Shown here: piece after piece, positions 35,589 to 44,675 of the stretch
How positions within the stretch are numbered: position 1 is the stretch's first letter
Layout of the letters: the number at the start of each line of letters is the position of its first letter
NCBI GenBank assembly: GCA_943788235.1
Contig: CALSPM010000002.1
Span: 310,001-374,000 of the forward strand
Length of the DNA stretch: 64,000 nt
Reading direction: 5' to 3'
Source: an uncultured Cyclobacteriaceae bacterium
Lineage (GTDB): Bacteria; Bacteroidota; Bacteroidia; Cytophagales; Cyclobacteriaceae
Translations under genes and position numbers: made by a program
Notes under the pieces: generated by a model
The model's input: the letters and a program-made list of their open reading frames with translations, nothing else
Told to the model about the DNA's origin: nothing
The model's database searches: none

Positions 35589-38360
35589 TCAAATAACTAC
35601 ATTGACTATCTTTCTAGGTATAATAATAACTTTTTTTGGAGGCTTTCCGTCGAGCCATTTCTTCATGATGGTGTGGTTGAGTACTGCTTGCTCTATTTCG
35701 ATGGCTGGCGTATCTAAAGGGAATGATAATTTGGCTCTCATTTTACCATTGACTGAGATAGGATATTCAAAGGAGTCTTCAATCAAATAAGAGGCATTAA
35801 ATAGCGGAAAGGTTGCATTGAAAATACTGTGTTTTCCGTCTAATTTTTTCCAAATCTCCTCACTCAAATGTGGGGCATAGGGTGCTATTAGGATCGTAAT
35901 GGGCTCAAGAATTTCTCTTTTATTACATTTAAGTTGTACCAGTTCATTGGTAGCAATCATAAAATTAGATATTGAAGTATTAAGAGAAAATTGTTCAATA
36001 TCATCCTCTATCTTTTTGATCAATTGATGAAGAATTTTGAATTCTTCTTTGCTGGGTTGCGCTTTTGAAACCTCAAATAAATCATCATCATTGTGAAAGA
36101 GATTCCAGAATTTTCTTACAAATTTAAATACACCCTCTATGCCATTTGTATTCCAGGGCTTACTATGTTCAATTGGTCCCAGAAACATCTCATACATTCT
36201 TAACGTATCGGCCCCATACTTTTCAATTAAAATATCAGGATTAACTACATTGAACTTGGATTTAGACATTTTTTCGACTTCCCATCCACAGATATATTTA
36301 CCATCTTCAAGAATAAATTTGGCGTTTTTTGCATCCGATCTAAATGATTTAAATCCTTCAATGTCAAGGATGTCATCTTTCACAATGTTTACATCGACGT
36401 TGAGCGGATAGGTGTCATATTGATTTCTCAAACCTTCGGAAACATAAATATTTTTGTTCTTGACCCGATAGACAAAATTTGATCGGCCTTGAATCATACC
36501 TTGATTAACCAGTTTTTTGGCATATTCATCTACATTAATATAACCTCTATCATATAAGAATTTGGTCCAAAACCTTGAATAGAGCAAATGCCCGGTAGCG
36601 TGTTCGGGTCCTCCTACATAGAGATCGACAGATTCCCAATAATCTAGCGCTTTCGTGGATACGAAATCCTTATCGTTATGAGGATCCATATATCTAAAAA
36701 AATACCAACTTGAACCTGCCCATCCTGGCATGGTAGTTAATTCATAAGGATTTTGATGCTCATCACACCAATCTTTAGCCCTGCCCAAAGGTGGGTCTCC
36801 ATCTGCCGTTGGAAGGTACTTATCAACTTTCGGGAGTACCAACGGCAGTGCCGCTTCTTTTAAAAGCTCCGGATAATTGTTTTTGTACTTTACAGGTATG
36901 GGTTCTCCCCAATAACGTTGTCGACCAAAGATGGCATCTCTGATTCTATAATTAACTTTTGCAGTACCCATGCCTATCTTCTCAAGGGCTTCAATACCTT
37001 TGAGAATGGCATCCCTAGGTTTCAAACCATTGAGAAAATCAGAGTTGATCATTTTCCCATCTTTGGTTGGGTCCGCTTCCCTCTCTGTGATTATTTGAGC
37101 ATCAATTATTTGAGTAATAGGTAATTTGTATTTCTTAGCAAAATCAAAATCTCTTTGATCCCCACTAGGTACGGCCATAACGGCACCAGTTCCATATCCG
37201 GATAATACATAATCTGCGATCCATACAGGAATTTTTTTGCCTGTGAAGGGATGTAGAACATAGCTACCAGTAAATACGCCAGATACTTGTTTCACATTAC
37301 TGATACGATCCCTTTCCGACTTGGCCTTAGTCGCCTCTACATAAGTGGTAACAGCATGAGATTGATCAGGAGTAGTCAATTTTAAGGTGAGATCATTTTC
37401 CGGTGCTATAACCAAGAAGGTAACTCCAAAAATGGTATCTACTCTAGTGGTAAAAACCTTTATGAAATCCTTACTTTGCTCAAAATTAAAATCGATTTCA
37501 GCCCCAATAGATTTCCCAATCCAATTTCTCTGCATATCTTTGATTGCGTCCGGCCAGTCAATTTTATTTAACCCAGTTAACAAGCGATCTGCATAGGCGC
37601 TAATACGCATATTCCATTGCGACATTTTCTTTTTAACAACAGGATGCCCCCCTCGCTCTGAATATCCATCTTTAACTTCATCATTTGACAGGACCGTACC
37701 TAATTCAGCACACCAATTAACCATCGTTTCGGCTAAATAAGTAAGTCTATATTTTGTCAATACAGTTTCTTTTTCTTCAAATGAGAAGTGGTTCCAATCT
37801 TTCGAAGAAAATGAGTCAATTTTTTGGTCTCCGACAAGCGCTACCCCAATATTCCCGCTTTTCTGAAAATGGGCCGTTAGGGTATCAATGGATTCTGCTT
37901 GATCATTGGCTAAATTGTACCAGCTGTTATATAAAAGTTTAAAGATCCATTGGGTCCATCTATAAAAAGAGGAGTCACTTGTCCTGAGTTCTCTTGACCA
38001 GTCATAAGAAAGCCCTAGACTTTTGAGTTGTTCTTTATATCTAATGATATTCTTATGGGTTGTAATCGAGGGGTGCTGACCGGTTTGAATGGCATATTGT
38101 TCAGCAGGCAGCCCAAAGGAATCAAAGCCCATGGGATGCAATACATTAAAACCTTTAAGTCTTTTATACCTCGAAATGATATCAGTAGCAATGTAGCCCA
38201 GTGGATGCCCTACGTGCAAGCCTGCGCCTGAGGGATAAGGAAACATATCCAGACAGTAATATTTAGGTTTTTCAATATCAATAGCTACGTTGAATACGGA
38301 ATGTTCATCCCAATACTTTTGCCATTTGGGTTCTACTTCTTTAAAATTGTAATCGGCCAT
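35589..38360 (-). CDS. leuS: Leucyl-tRNA synthetase
   Basis: Charges tRNA-Leu. Class I synthetase of 923 residues from the ATG at 38360; ten more codons are open upstream but MADYNFKEVEPKWQKYWDE is the usual N-terminus. HIGH motif as HVGH in PYPSGAGLHVGHPLGY, editing (CP1) domain in the middle with the conserved GTGAVMAVPSGDQRDFDFA, an extra insert near residues 660-710, KMSKS in EVEKMSKSKFNVVNPD, and the anticodon-binding helical domain. Length and motifs are complete. Confidence 0.96.
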   Translation of the reverse strand: MADYNFKEVEPKWQKYWDEHSVFNVAIDIEKPKYYCLDMFPYPSGAGLHVGHPLGYIATDIISRYKRLKGFNVLHPMGFDSFGLPAEQYAIQTGQHPSITTHKNIIRYKEQLKSLGLSYDWSRELRTSDSSFYRWTQWIFKLLYNSWYNLANDQAESIDTLTAHFQKSGNIGVALVGDQKIDSFSSKDWNHFSFEEKETVLTKYRLTYLAETMVNWCAELGTVLSNDEVKDGYSERGGHPVVKKKMSQWNMRISAYADRLLTGLNKIDWPDAIKDMQRNWIGKSIGAEIDFNFEQSKDFIKVFTTRVDTIFGVTFLVIAPENDLTLKLTTPDQSHAVTTYVEATKAKSERDRISNVKQVSGVFTGSYVLHPFTGKKIPVWIADYVLSGYGTGAVMAVPSGDQRDFDFAKKYKLPITQIIDAQIITEREADPTKDGKMINSDFLNGLKPRDAILKGIEALEKIGMGTAKVNYRIRDAIFGRQRYWGEPIPVKYKNNYPELLKEAALPLVLPKVDKYLPTADGDPPLGRAKDWCDEHQNPYELTTMPGWAGSSWYFFRYMDPHNDKDFVSTKALDYWESVDLYVGGPEHATGHLLYSRFWTKFLYDRGYINVDEYAKKLVNQGMIQGRSNFVYRVKNKNIYVSEGLRNQYDTYPLNVDVNIVKDDILDIEGFKSFRSDAKNAKFILEDGKYICGWEVEKMSKSKFNVVNPDILIEKYGADTLRMYEMFLGPIEHSKPWNTNGIEGVFKFVRKFWNLFHNDDDLFEVSKAQPSKEEFKILHQLIKKIEDDIEQFSLNTSISNFMIATNELVQLKCNKREILEPITILIAPYAPHLSEEIWKKLDGKHSIFNATFPLFNASYLIEDSFEYPISVNGKMRAKLSFPLDTPAIEIEQAVLNHTIMKKWLDGKPPKKVIIIPRKIVNVVI

Positions 38361-38442
38361 TATTCTAGTGTATCTTTTTAAAAAGAGCAAATCTATTTAA
38401 AGCAATTATAAAATGTTTTAACATTAACCAAATACACGAATA

Positions 38443-38467
38443 TTATTATTCCTTATCGGAATAATAA
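38443..38467. promoter_or_regulatory. 10-bp perfect inverted repeat between leuS and thyA
   Basis: TTATTATTCC, a 5-base spacer, and its exact complement GGAATAATAA. It lies in the divergent gap between leuS and thyA, about 85 bases before leuS and 100 before thyA. The half containing TATCGGAA recurs as a direct copy at 38543-38550, 14 bases before the thyA start. It may be an operator or an RNA hairpin in the leuS leader. Confidence 0.4.
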
Positions 38468-38563
38468 CTAATAATAGGTTTTAGATAAATAAACCTCCCC
38501 AATCATTCCTTTATTTATCATAAGAAATGTTATTTTCGTACCTATCGGAAAATAATTCATTTA

Positions 38564-39358
38564 ATGAAGCAGTATCATAATTTGATGCACCGTATTCTAA
38601 ACGAAGGGGTGAGTAAAGAAGATAGAACGGGAACGGGAACTAAAAGTGTCTTTGGTCATCAAATGAGATTTGATCTTTCTCAGGGCTTTCCGCTATTGAC
38701 CACAAAAAAAGTCCATACTAAATCGATTATTCACGAACTATTATGGTTCCTTATGGGCGATCAAAATATTAGATATCTAAAAGATAATGGGGTTTCTATT
38801 TGGGATGAGTGGGCCAATGTGAATGGTGATTTAGGGCCTGTATATGGGGTTCAATGGCGTAGTTGGTCTAAATGCGATGGATCCACCATAGATCAAATAA
38901 GTAATGTGGTTGATCAAATTAAAAAAAATCCAGACTCTCGAAGATTAATAGTAAGTGCATGGAATGTAGGAGAAGTTGAACAAATGGCTTTACCACCCTG
39001 TCACACGATGTTTCAGTTTTATGTAGCTAGAGGTAAACTATCTTGTCAGCTTTATCAGAGGAGTGCTGATGTCTTTTTGGGAGTGCCTTTCAATATAGCT
39101 TCTTACGCTCTACTTACTGTTATGATTGCCCAGGTCACCCAACTAGAATTGGGAGCATTCATACATACATTGGGTGATGCACATCTGTACAATAACCATC
39201 TTGAGCAAGCAAAATTACAATTATCGAGGTCTTTCAGAAAGATACCAGAGGTTAGATTGAATCCGTTGGTTGATGACTTGTTCCAATTTAAATATAAAGA
39301 TATAGAGATTCTCAATTATGATCCACATCCCCATATTAAAGCGGCAGTAGCCATTTAA
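38564..39358 (+). CDS. thyA: Thymidylate synthase
   Basis: Methylates dUMP to dTMP using methylene-tetrahydrofolate. 264 residues, the same length as the Escherichia coli enzyme. Conserved marks: [19 protein letters not shown], the active-site Cys146 in [13 protein letters not shown], the RSAD motif in [14 protein letters not shown] and the C-terminal [10 protein letters not shown]. Dihydrofolate reductase, which often follows thyA, is not here: the next 186 bases are AT-rich and contain no gene. Confidence 0.97.
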   Translation: MKQYHNLMHRILNEGVSKEDRTGTGTKSVFGHQMRFDLSQGFPLLTTKKVHTKSIIHELLWFLMGDQNIRYLKDNGVSIWDEWANVNGDLGPVYGVQWRSWSKCDGSTIDQISNVVDQIKKNPDSRRLIVSAWNVGEVEQMALPPCHTMFQFYVARGKLSCQLYQRSADVFLGVPFNIASYALLTVMIAQVTQLELGAFIHTLGDAHLYNNHLEQAKLQLSRSFRKIPEVRLNPLVDDLFQFKYKDIEILNYDPHPHIKAAVAI

Positions 39359-39544
39359 TATTTTTTTTTTAAATTCGCATCTTAATTCTTTTTTTTTCGT
39401 GAGATTAGATGTACCTAATTTAAATTTTCTTTCTAACCCGTCTCAAGAGCTAATCATGCTGCTCAGATGAAATAGGAAAACGAAAAAATTGATATGCCTA
39501 TGGAATCGCATGGTTAACTTTAAGAAACATCAATTTTATTTTTA

Positions 39545-41023
39545 ATGGTCGGTAATATGCGTCATATTTATATTTTTTTATTTTCTTTTTTGATGCTTTT
39601 TTTAGGTCATTTTGCCAGTTCCCAAGAAGTATTTCGCCAGCTCAATCTTCAAGAATGCATCGAGATCGCCTTAGAAAATAATTTGACGGTAAAAAGAAGT
39701 GCATTAAATGCAGACCTTTCAAAGGTTATGGTGCAAGAATCACAAGCAAGTCGATTTCCCAGTTTAAACTTAGGTGCAAATTATGGAAATAATTGGGGGC
39801 GATCCATTGATCCTACGACCAATTCCTTTATTGCCCAACAGATTAGTACTTCGGGTTTATCTGGAAATTCAAGTTTAAACTTGTTTGCAGGTGGACAGAT
39901 TTATTTTTCTATCAGACAATCCCGGCTCGATCTATCTGCGGCTCAATATGATTTGGCAAGTACCAAAGACAATATCGCGATGAATATTGCTAATTTCTAT
40001 TTGAATGTCATTTTTAATCAAGAATTATTGGAAAATGCGCTTCTTCAGCTGACTTCGACCCAACAGCAATTGAACCGTACACAGCGCTTGGTGGCAGTAG
40101 GTTCTTTACCTAAAACCTCTGAACTGGTATTGATTAGTCAATTGGCTGGGGATCAAGTAACCTTAATCAATGCGCAGAACAGTCTTGCGTTAGCCGTTCT
40201 AAATTTAAAACAATCCATGTTGATACCAGCATCAGAAGAAATTGAAATAGTCATTCCTGATATTGATGTTGAGCAATTAATTACAGAAAATCAAACGATT
40301 CAAGAAATCTATGACCATGCAATAGGGGTAAGACCTGAAATAAAAAGTGCTTATTTACGTGTGGAGTCGGCAAATGTTGGTTTGAAAATATCGAAGGGTG
40401 CCTACTATCCTTCTCTGCGATTGAATGGAAACTTGTTTACCAACTACTCTGATATTGCTGATCGAGAAAGAGTTATATATGATAATATGACTCCTGTGAT
40501 TCAAGATGTTCCCATTGGTTTTTATGTTGATGATAGCATGTTGGAAGTTCCTGTATATTCTCGGATAACCTCTGGTACCATAATAGGTAAGGAATCTTTC
40601 AATCGGTCGAGACAGTGGCGAGAAAATTTCAGTCAGTCATTGAGTTTTAGTTTGTCAGTACCGGTCTTCAATAATCTTAGAACCAACGTAAACGTCCAAA
40701 GAGCAAAAATACAACTACAACAATCTGAAATTGCCGTTAAAGAGCAAAAAAATCAACTTCGCCAAGCGATAGAATCCGCGTTTAATGATACCCAATCGAG
40801 CCAAAAAAGTTTTCTTGCTTCCATAAAGCAAGTAGAGGCATTAGAAGAAACCTTGAGAATTATTGAAAGTCAATATAATTTAGGAGCGGCCAACTTCACC
40901 GAGTATCAAATAGCAAGTAATAATCTTTTTGCAGCAAGATCTGATTTAGCTCGTTCAAAGTTTAATTATATTTTTAAACAGAAAATTTTAGATTTCTATC
41001 AAAATCGATCCTTAACTTTCTAA
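39545..41023 (+). CDS. TolC-family outer-membrane efflux protein
   Basis: A 492-residue outer-membrane channel protein of the TolC/OEP family. Signal peptide ending FASSQ, then two OEP repeats, the first beginning LNLQECIEIALENNLTVKRSAL and the second near IQEIYDHAIGVRPEIKSAYL; long amphipathic helices with QAIESAFNDTQSSQKSFLAS and a final NYIFKQKILDFYQ. An ATG at 39557 is an alternative start. It is followed one base later by an adaptor gene, making an efflux or secretion pair whose inner-membrane pump is not encoded here. Confidence 0.9.
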   Translation: MVGNMRHIYIFLFSFLMLFLGHFASSQEVFRQLNLQECIEIALENNLTVKRSALNADLSKVMVQESQASRFPSLNLGANYGNNWGRSIDPTTNSFIAQQISTSGLSGNSSLNLFAGGQIYFSIRQSRLDLSAAQYDLASTKDNIAMNIANFYLNVIFNQELLENALLQLTSTQQQLNRTQRLVAVGSLPKTSELVLISQLAGDQVTLINAQNSLALAVLNLKQSMLIPASEEIEIVIPDIDVEQLITENQTIQEIYDHAIGVRPEIKSAYLRVESANVGLKISKGAYYPSLRLNGNLFTNYSDIADRERVIYDNMTPVIQDVPIGFYVDDSMLEVPVYSRITSGTIIGKESFNRSRQWRENFSQSLSFSLSVPVFNNLRTNVNVQRAKIQLQQSEIAVKEQKNQLRQAIESAFNDTQSSQKSFLASIKQVEALEETLRIIESQYNLGAANFTEYQIASNNLFAARSDLARSKFNYIFKQKILDFYQNRSLTF

Positions 41024-41024
41024 T

Positions 41025-42440
41025 ATGAAAATTCCTAATCAAAAAAAGTCAAATAATAGGCTGATTATTATTTTATCCGTTCTTGTGTGCGCTTTATTGT
41101 TATTTGCCATTATTGGAAAATCATTGGGATGGGTGGGCAAGAAAAAGATGTTTGAAGTAGACATGGCCAAAGTCTCTTTTGAAACCATTGTTGAAAAAGT
41201 AAGTGCTTCAGGTATGGTTCGTCCAGTGATAGAAGTAAAAATAAGTCCCGAAGTGGCAGGTGAGATCATTGAACTTCAAATCAAAGAAGGTGATTCTGTG
41301 AATTCAGGAGATTTATTGCTCAAGATCAGACCTGATAATTTCATATCATCTCTTAATCGATCTAAGGCTAATCTAAATCAGCAAAAAGCTAATATGGCTG
41401 CGGCTAGAGCTAATTTGGCTCGTGCAGAAGCGGGTTTTTATCGGTCCCAATTAGAATTTAACAGACAAGCGCTTTTGCACAAAGAAAAAATGATTTCGGA
41501 TTCCGAATATGAGTTGGCAGAAGCCAATTTTAAAATAGTAACTCAAGATTTGGAATCAGCCAGACAAACAGTCGAAGCGGCCATTTACATCGTTAAAAGT
41601 TCACAAGCAACCGTTGATGAAGCTCAAGAGAATCTTATGTTAACCAATATTCAAGCACCCATGACAGGTATTGTTTCTAAGTTAGATGTAGAAAAAGGGG
41701 AGACCGTTGTGGGAACCAGTCAAATGCAAGGAACTGAGATGTTAAGAATTGCAGATTTAAATAATATGGAAGTAAGGGTAGATGTCAATGAAAATGACAT
41801 TATTAAAATAGCAATAGGAGACACCACCTTGATAGACGTTGATTCTTATTCCTATCTAAAAAAAGAATTTAAAGGAATTGTTACGCAGATCGCCAATTCA
41901 GCTAATAATAGAGTTTCCTCAGATGCAGTTACCGAGTTTGAGGTGAGAATTAGAATATTGAATGATTCTTATCAAGATTTACTTGAAGAAATGGATATCA
42001 TTTATCCTTTTAGACCCGGAATGACTGCGAGTGTAGAAATTATCACTATGACAAAGCAGAATATTCTCACAGTTCCTTTATCTGCCGTAACGACACGAAA
42101 AGATATAAAGAAAGATTCTTTTGAGTCAAAAGACGAAGGGGAAGATGCTTCTTATGATAAGAGGTCTCAAGAACGGGAAGATGAAATCCAATTTACCGAC
42201 CAAACGCTTGAAGAAATAGTTTTTGTTCATTCAGAAGGAAAAGTTAAGAAAATCAAAGTTCAGACTGGAATCAGTGATTTTGAAAACATCGAAATAATTT
42301 CAGGATTATCTGCGGATGACGAAATCGTCACGGGTCCCTTTTTATTGGTCTCCAAACGGTTAAAAGATGAAAGTGCAGTAGTTCTCAGAGAGAAAGATCG
42401 GACAGATCAAAATGATGATGAAGAGGATGCTAATGATTAA
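41025..42440 (+). CDS. HlyD/RND-type periplasmic adaptor
   Basis: A 471-residue membrane-fusion protein: one N-terminal anchor (LIIILSVLVCALLLFAIIG), lipoyl halves (VKISPEVAGEIIELQIKEGDSV and TNIQAPMTGIVSKLDVEKGETV), a helical hairpin rich in Ala/Gln between them, then a beta-barrel and a membrane-proximal domain. Near residues 365-390 there is an acidic insert (ESKDEGEDASYDKRSQERED), and the tail is acidic too. Such adaptors in Bacteroidota usually serve a MacB-like ABC exporter; none follows here. The 3' end overlaps the convergent maf gene by 11 bases. Confidence 0.9.
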   Translation: MKIPNQKKSNNRLIIILSVLVCALLLFAIIGKSLGWVGKKKMFEVDMAKVSFETIVEKVSASGMVRPVIEVKISPEVAGEIIELQIKEGDSVNSGDLLLKIRPDNFISSLNRSKANLNQQKANMAAARANLARAEAGFYRSQLEFNRQALLHKEKMISDSEYELAEANFKIVTQDLESARQTVEAAIYIVKSSQATVDEAQENLMLTNIQAPMTGIVSKLDVEKGETVVGTSQMQGTEMLRIADLNNMEVRVDVNENDIIKIAIGDTTLIDVDSYSYLKKEFKGIVTQIANSANNRVSSDAVTEFEVRIRILNDSYQDLLEEMDIIYPFRPGMTASVEIITMTKQNILTVPLSAVTTRKDIKKDSFESKDEGEDASYDKRSQEREDEIQFTDQTLEEIVFVHSEGKVKKIKVQTGISDFENIEIISGLSADDEIVTGPFLLVSKRLKDESAVVLREKDRTDQNDDEEDAND

Positions 42441-43014
42441 ATGGTAGGATAAAAAATTTATCCTTTAGGGCTTGACAAAGTTTTTGAATAGGTAATCCTA
42501 CCACGTTATAATAGCAGCCTTTGATGCTAGTGACTCCGATCATCCCTATCCATTCTTGGATACCATAGCCGCCCGCTTTGTCAAAAGGTTTAAATGTATC
42601 TATATAAAAATAAATTTCCTCTGGAGATAGTATTTTAAAGGAGACTTCTGTGGTCGAAGAAAAAGAAACTTGCTGACTAGAATTTGAAATACAAACACCT
42701 GTAATCACCTGATGGGTTTGACCTGACAATCTTTCGAGCATGCTTTTTGCCTCTTCAAAATGATCAGGTTTTCCCAAAATTTCGTCTTCTGTGACCACGG
42801 TAGTATCAGCAGTGATAATGGTTTCATTGTTAAAAACCTTTTGATGATATTTGTTTTTTTGCACGGCAATGAATTCTGCAACATTATTTTTACTCATTTC
42901 AAGTGGGAAAGATTCATCAACTTCAACCGATTTGACTTGAATTTTATAGTTTGCTGCCTTGAGAATTTGTTTTCTTCTTGGTGATTTTGAGCATAAAGTC
43001 AAATGAGCAGTCAT
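42430..43014 (-). CDS. Maf-family nucleotide pyrophosphatase
   Basis: A 194-residue Maf protein, a house-cleaning nucleoside triphosphate pyrophosphatase acting on non-canonical or pyrimidine nucleotides. Marks: LCSKSPRRKQIL (the substrate-binding SxSPRR signature), VDESFP, ITADTTVV with the catalytic Asp, LSGQTHQVITGV, and DKAGGYGIQEW. Convergent with the adaptor gene. Downstream of this gene's start lie about 160 bases of AT-rich sequence with no gene before the decayed biotin carboxylase. Confidence 0.93.
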   Translation of the reverse strand: MTAHLTLCSKSPRRKQILKAANYKIQVKSVEVDESFPLEMSKNNVAEFIAVQKNKYHQKVFNNETIITADTTVVTEDEILGKPDHFEEAKSMLERLSGQTHQVITGVCISNSSQQVSFSSTTEVSFKILSPEEIYFYIDTFKPFDKAGGYGIQEWIGMIGVTSIKGCYYNVVGLPIQKLCQALKDKFFILPFNH

Positions 43015-43173
43015 AATATTTATATTATGGATAAAAAGTTTGGATTAGAGGGATCTAGATTTACTTTCTAAGTCGATTTCGCCAGGTTGAAGATTTATAA
43101 TGATCGCCTTTTGGCTTGATCTCTTGCATCTTTGATTGATCTTACAAAGATATCAAAACAGCTATTGAAGTTG

Positions 43174-44563
43174 CTATTTCTTCTTTTTTTTTAAATGTGC
43201 TTTGAGTTGTTCTGAAGAAAAATACTTTTCAACAAAATCGGTATTGTAGTGCCCGCTTATAAACTTGGGGTGTTGAAGGGTGAATTTACAGAACTCGAGC
43301 GTAGTTTCAATATCAGAAATTTTATATTCATCTATAGCTCTGATCATTCTCCGTCTGGCTTCTTCCCAATCTTTGGCGTGAGCGATTAATTTGGCGATCT
43401 TTGGATCATATTGAATGGGTATGGTCATACCTTTTTCAAACTCATCATCTACACGAACATCCGGCCCTTTAGGAACTTTATGAATAATCAAGGTACCGAC
43501 ATCTTGAAGAAAATCATTTGCCGAATCTTCAGCGTAAACGCATACTTCTATCACTGTGGCCGAGGATCTAGAGTGTTTCACTGCTTACAGAGAGTTTTTT
43601 GCCATTGGCAAAATTAATTTGCTCTTTTATCATATCAATACCTGTAATTTCCTCAGTTATAGGATGCTCAACTTGAAGTCGTGTATTCATCTTTAAAAAA
43701 TAAAAATTAAACTGATCATCAGCGATGAACGCTAACGTACTCGCTCCTATATTTTCACATGATTTTTGGGGCTTTAAGGGCTAAATTTTTAATTTCTTTA
43801 CGTTTTATAGGAGGAAGAAAGGTACATTGGGCTTTTTCTATTACTTTTTGGTTTCTGCGTTGAATACTACAGTCACCTTCCAATAGTGTAGCATAATTAC
43901 CATGATGATCACCCACTATTTGAACCTCAACATATTTTGATGCTTGAATGAATTTTTCAATAAAAACTTGATTGTTACCAAATGCGTTTTTGGCCTCACT
44001 CATGGCTCTTTTCATTTCTTCATCAAAATGACCGCTATCGTGAACTTTGCGCATCCTCTTGCCTCCGCCTCCGACACTGGCTTTAATCATCACAGGATAT
44101 TTGATTTTTCGGCCATTTTGATGGTTTCTCCTACATCTGAAGTAGCGAAATTGGTACCGGGGACTAAGAGTACACCAAATTCTTTTACTTTTTTCTTTGC
44201 TGAAAGTTTATCCCCCATGATTTTAATGGATTAGGCCTTAGGGCCAATAAAGATGAGACTTTCAGAGACACACCGCACTGCTAAATTTATATTTCCAGAT
44301 AAAAATTCATATCCTGGATGAATGGCATCCGCACCCGAAACCCTACAAGCTTTAATGATTTTATTTATATATAAATATGATTCCGTATTGGTACTACTAC
44401 TAATTCCAACTGCTTCATTGGCCAGTAAGACGTTGGGAGATTGGGCATCTACATCACTGTACATACTTACTGAACTTATATCCATTTCATGCGCTGACCT
44501 AATAATTCTCAGTGCTATTTCACCTCGATTGGCAATGAGTATTTTGGTGATATTTTTTATCAT
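43174..44563 (-). pseudogene. Biotin carboxylase (accC/pccA-type), multiply broken
   Basis: Pieces in all three frames align end to end with biotin carboxylase. Fragment 1 (44563-44231) has KILIANRGEIALRIIRSAHEM and DAIHPGYEFLSGN and ends at an in-frame TAA where IKIMGDKLSAKKK continues in the same frame. One base is missing near 44102. Fragment 2 (44093-43755) has MIKASVGGGGKRMRKVHD and DCSIQRRNQKVIE. An extra A occurs at 43763-43767, after which MNTRLQVEHPITEE is readable. A TAG at 43568-43570 and another one-base shift near 43556 follow; the C-terminal part (43581-43174) is intact. Its ending FCKFTLQHPKFISG resembles propionyl/acetyl-CoA carboxylase subunits. Two nonsense codons plus three indels point to a true pseudogene, though reads should be checked. 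Confidence 0.85.
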
Positions 44564-44618
44564 GGTCTATTTATTTTATTTCTGGATAATAGTTACCAAT
44601 AAATATATCAAACTGTCA

Positions 44619-44648
44619 TTTGTACAGAGACAATTTGTATTAACTTTG
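44619..44648 (+). promoter_or_regulatory. Promoter of the PLP acyltransferase gene
   Basis: TTTG at 44619-44622, an 18-base spacer, and TAACTTTG at 44641-44648, a full Bacteroidota promoter match. Expected transcription start near 44655, about 20 bases before the start codon at 44676. Confidence 0.65.
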
Positions 44649-44675
44649 CGGAATATTTATGTTTTATAGGATAGT

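Noticed and set aside
35518-35790. Open frame antisense to the leuS 3' end
   Set aside because: Most of it lies opposite the conserved leuS C-terminus; its residues show no domain pattern, so it is a shadow frame.
43015-43173. Possible biotin-carrier gene remnant after the accC pseudogene
   Set aside because: No AMKM-type biotin motif or continuous frame found; the sequence is too short and AT-rich to support a call.
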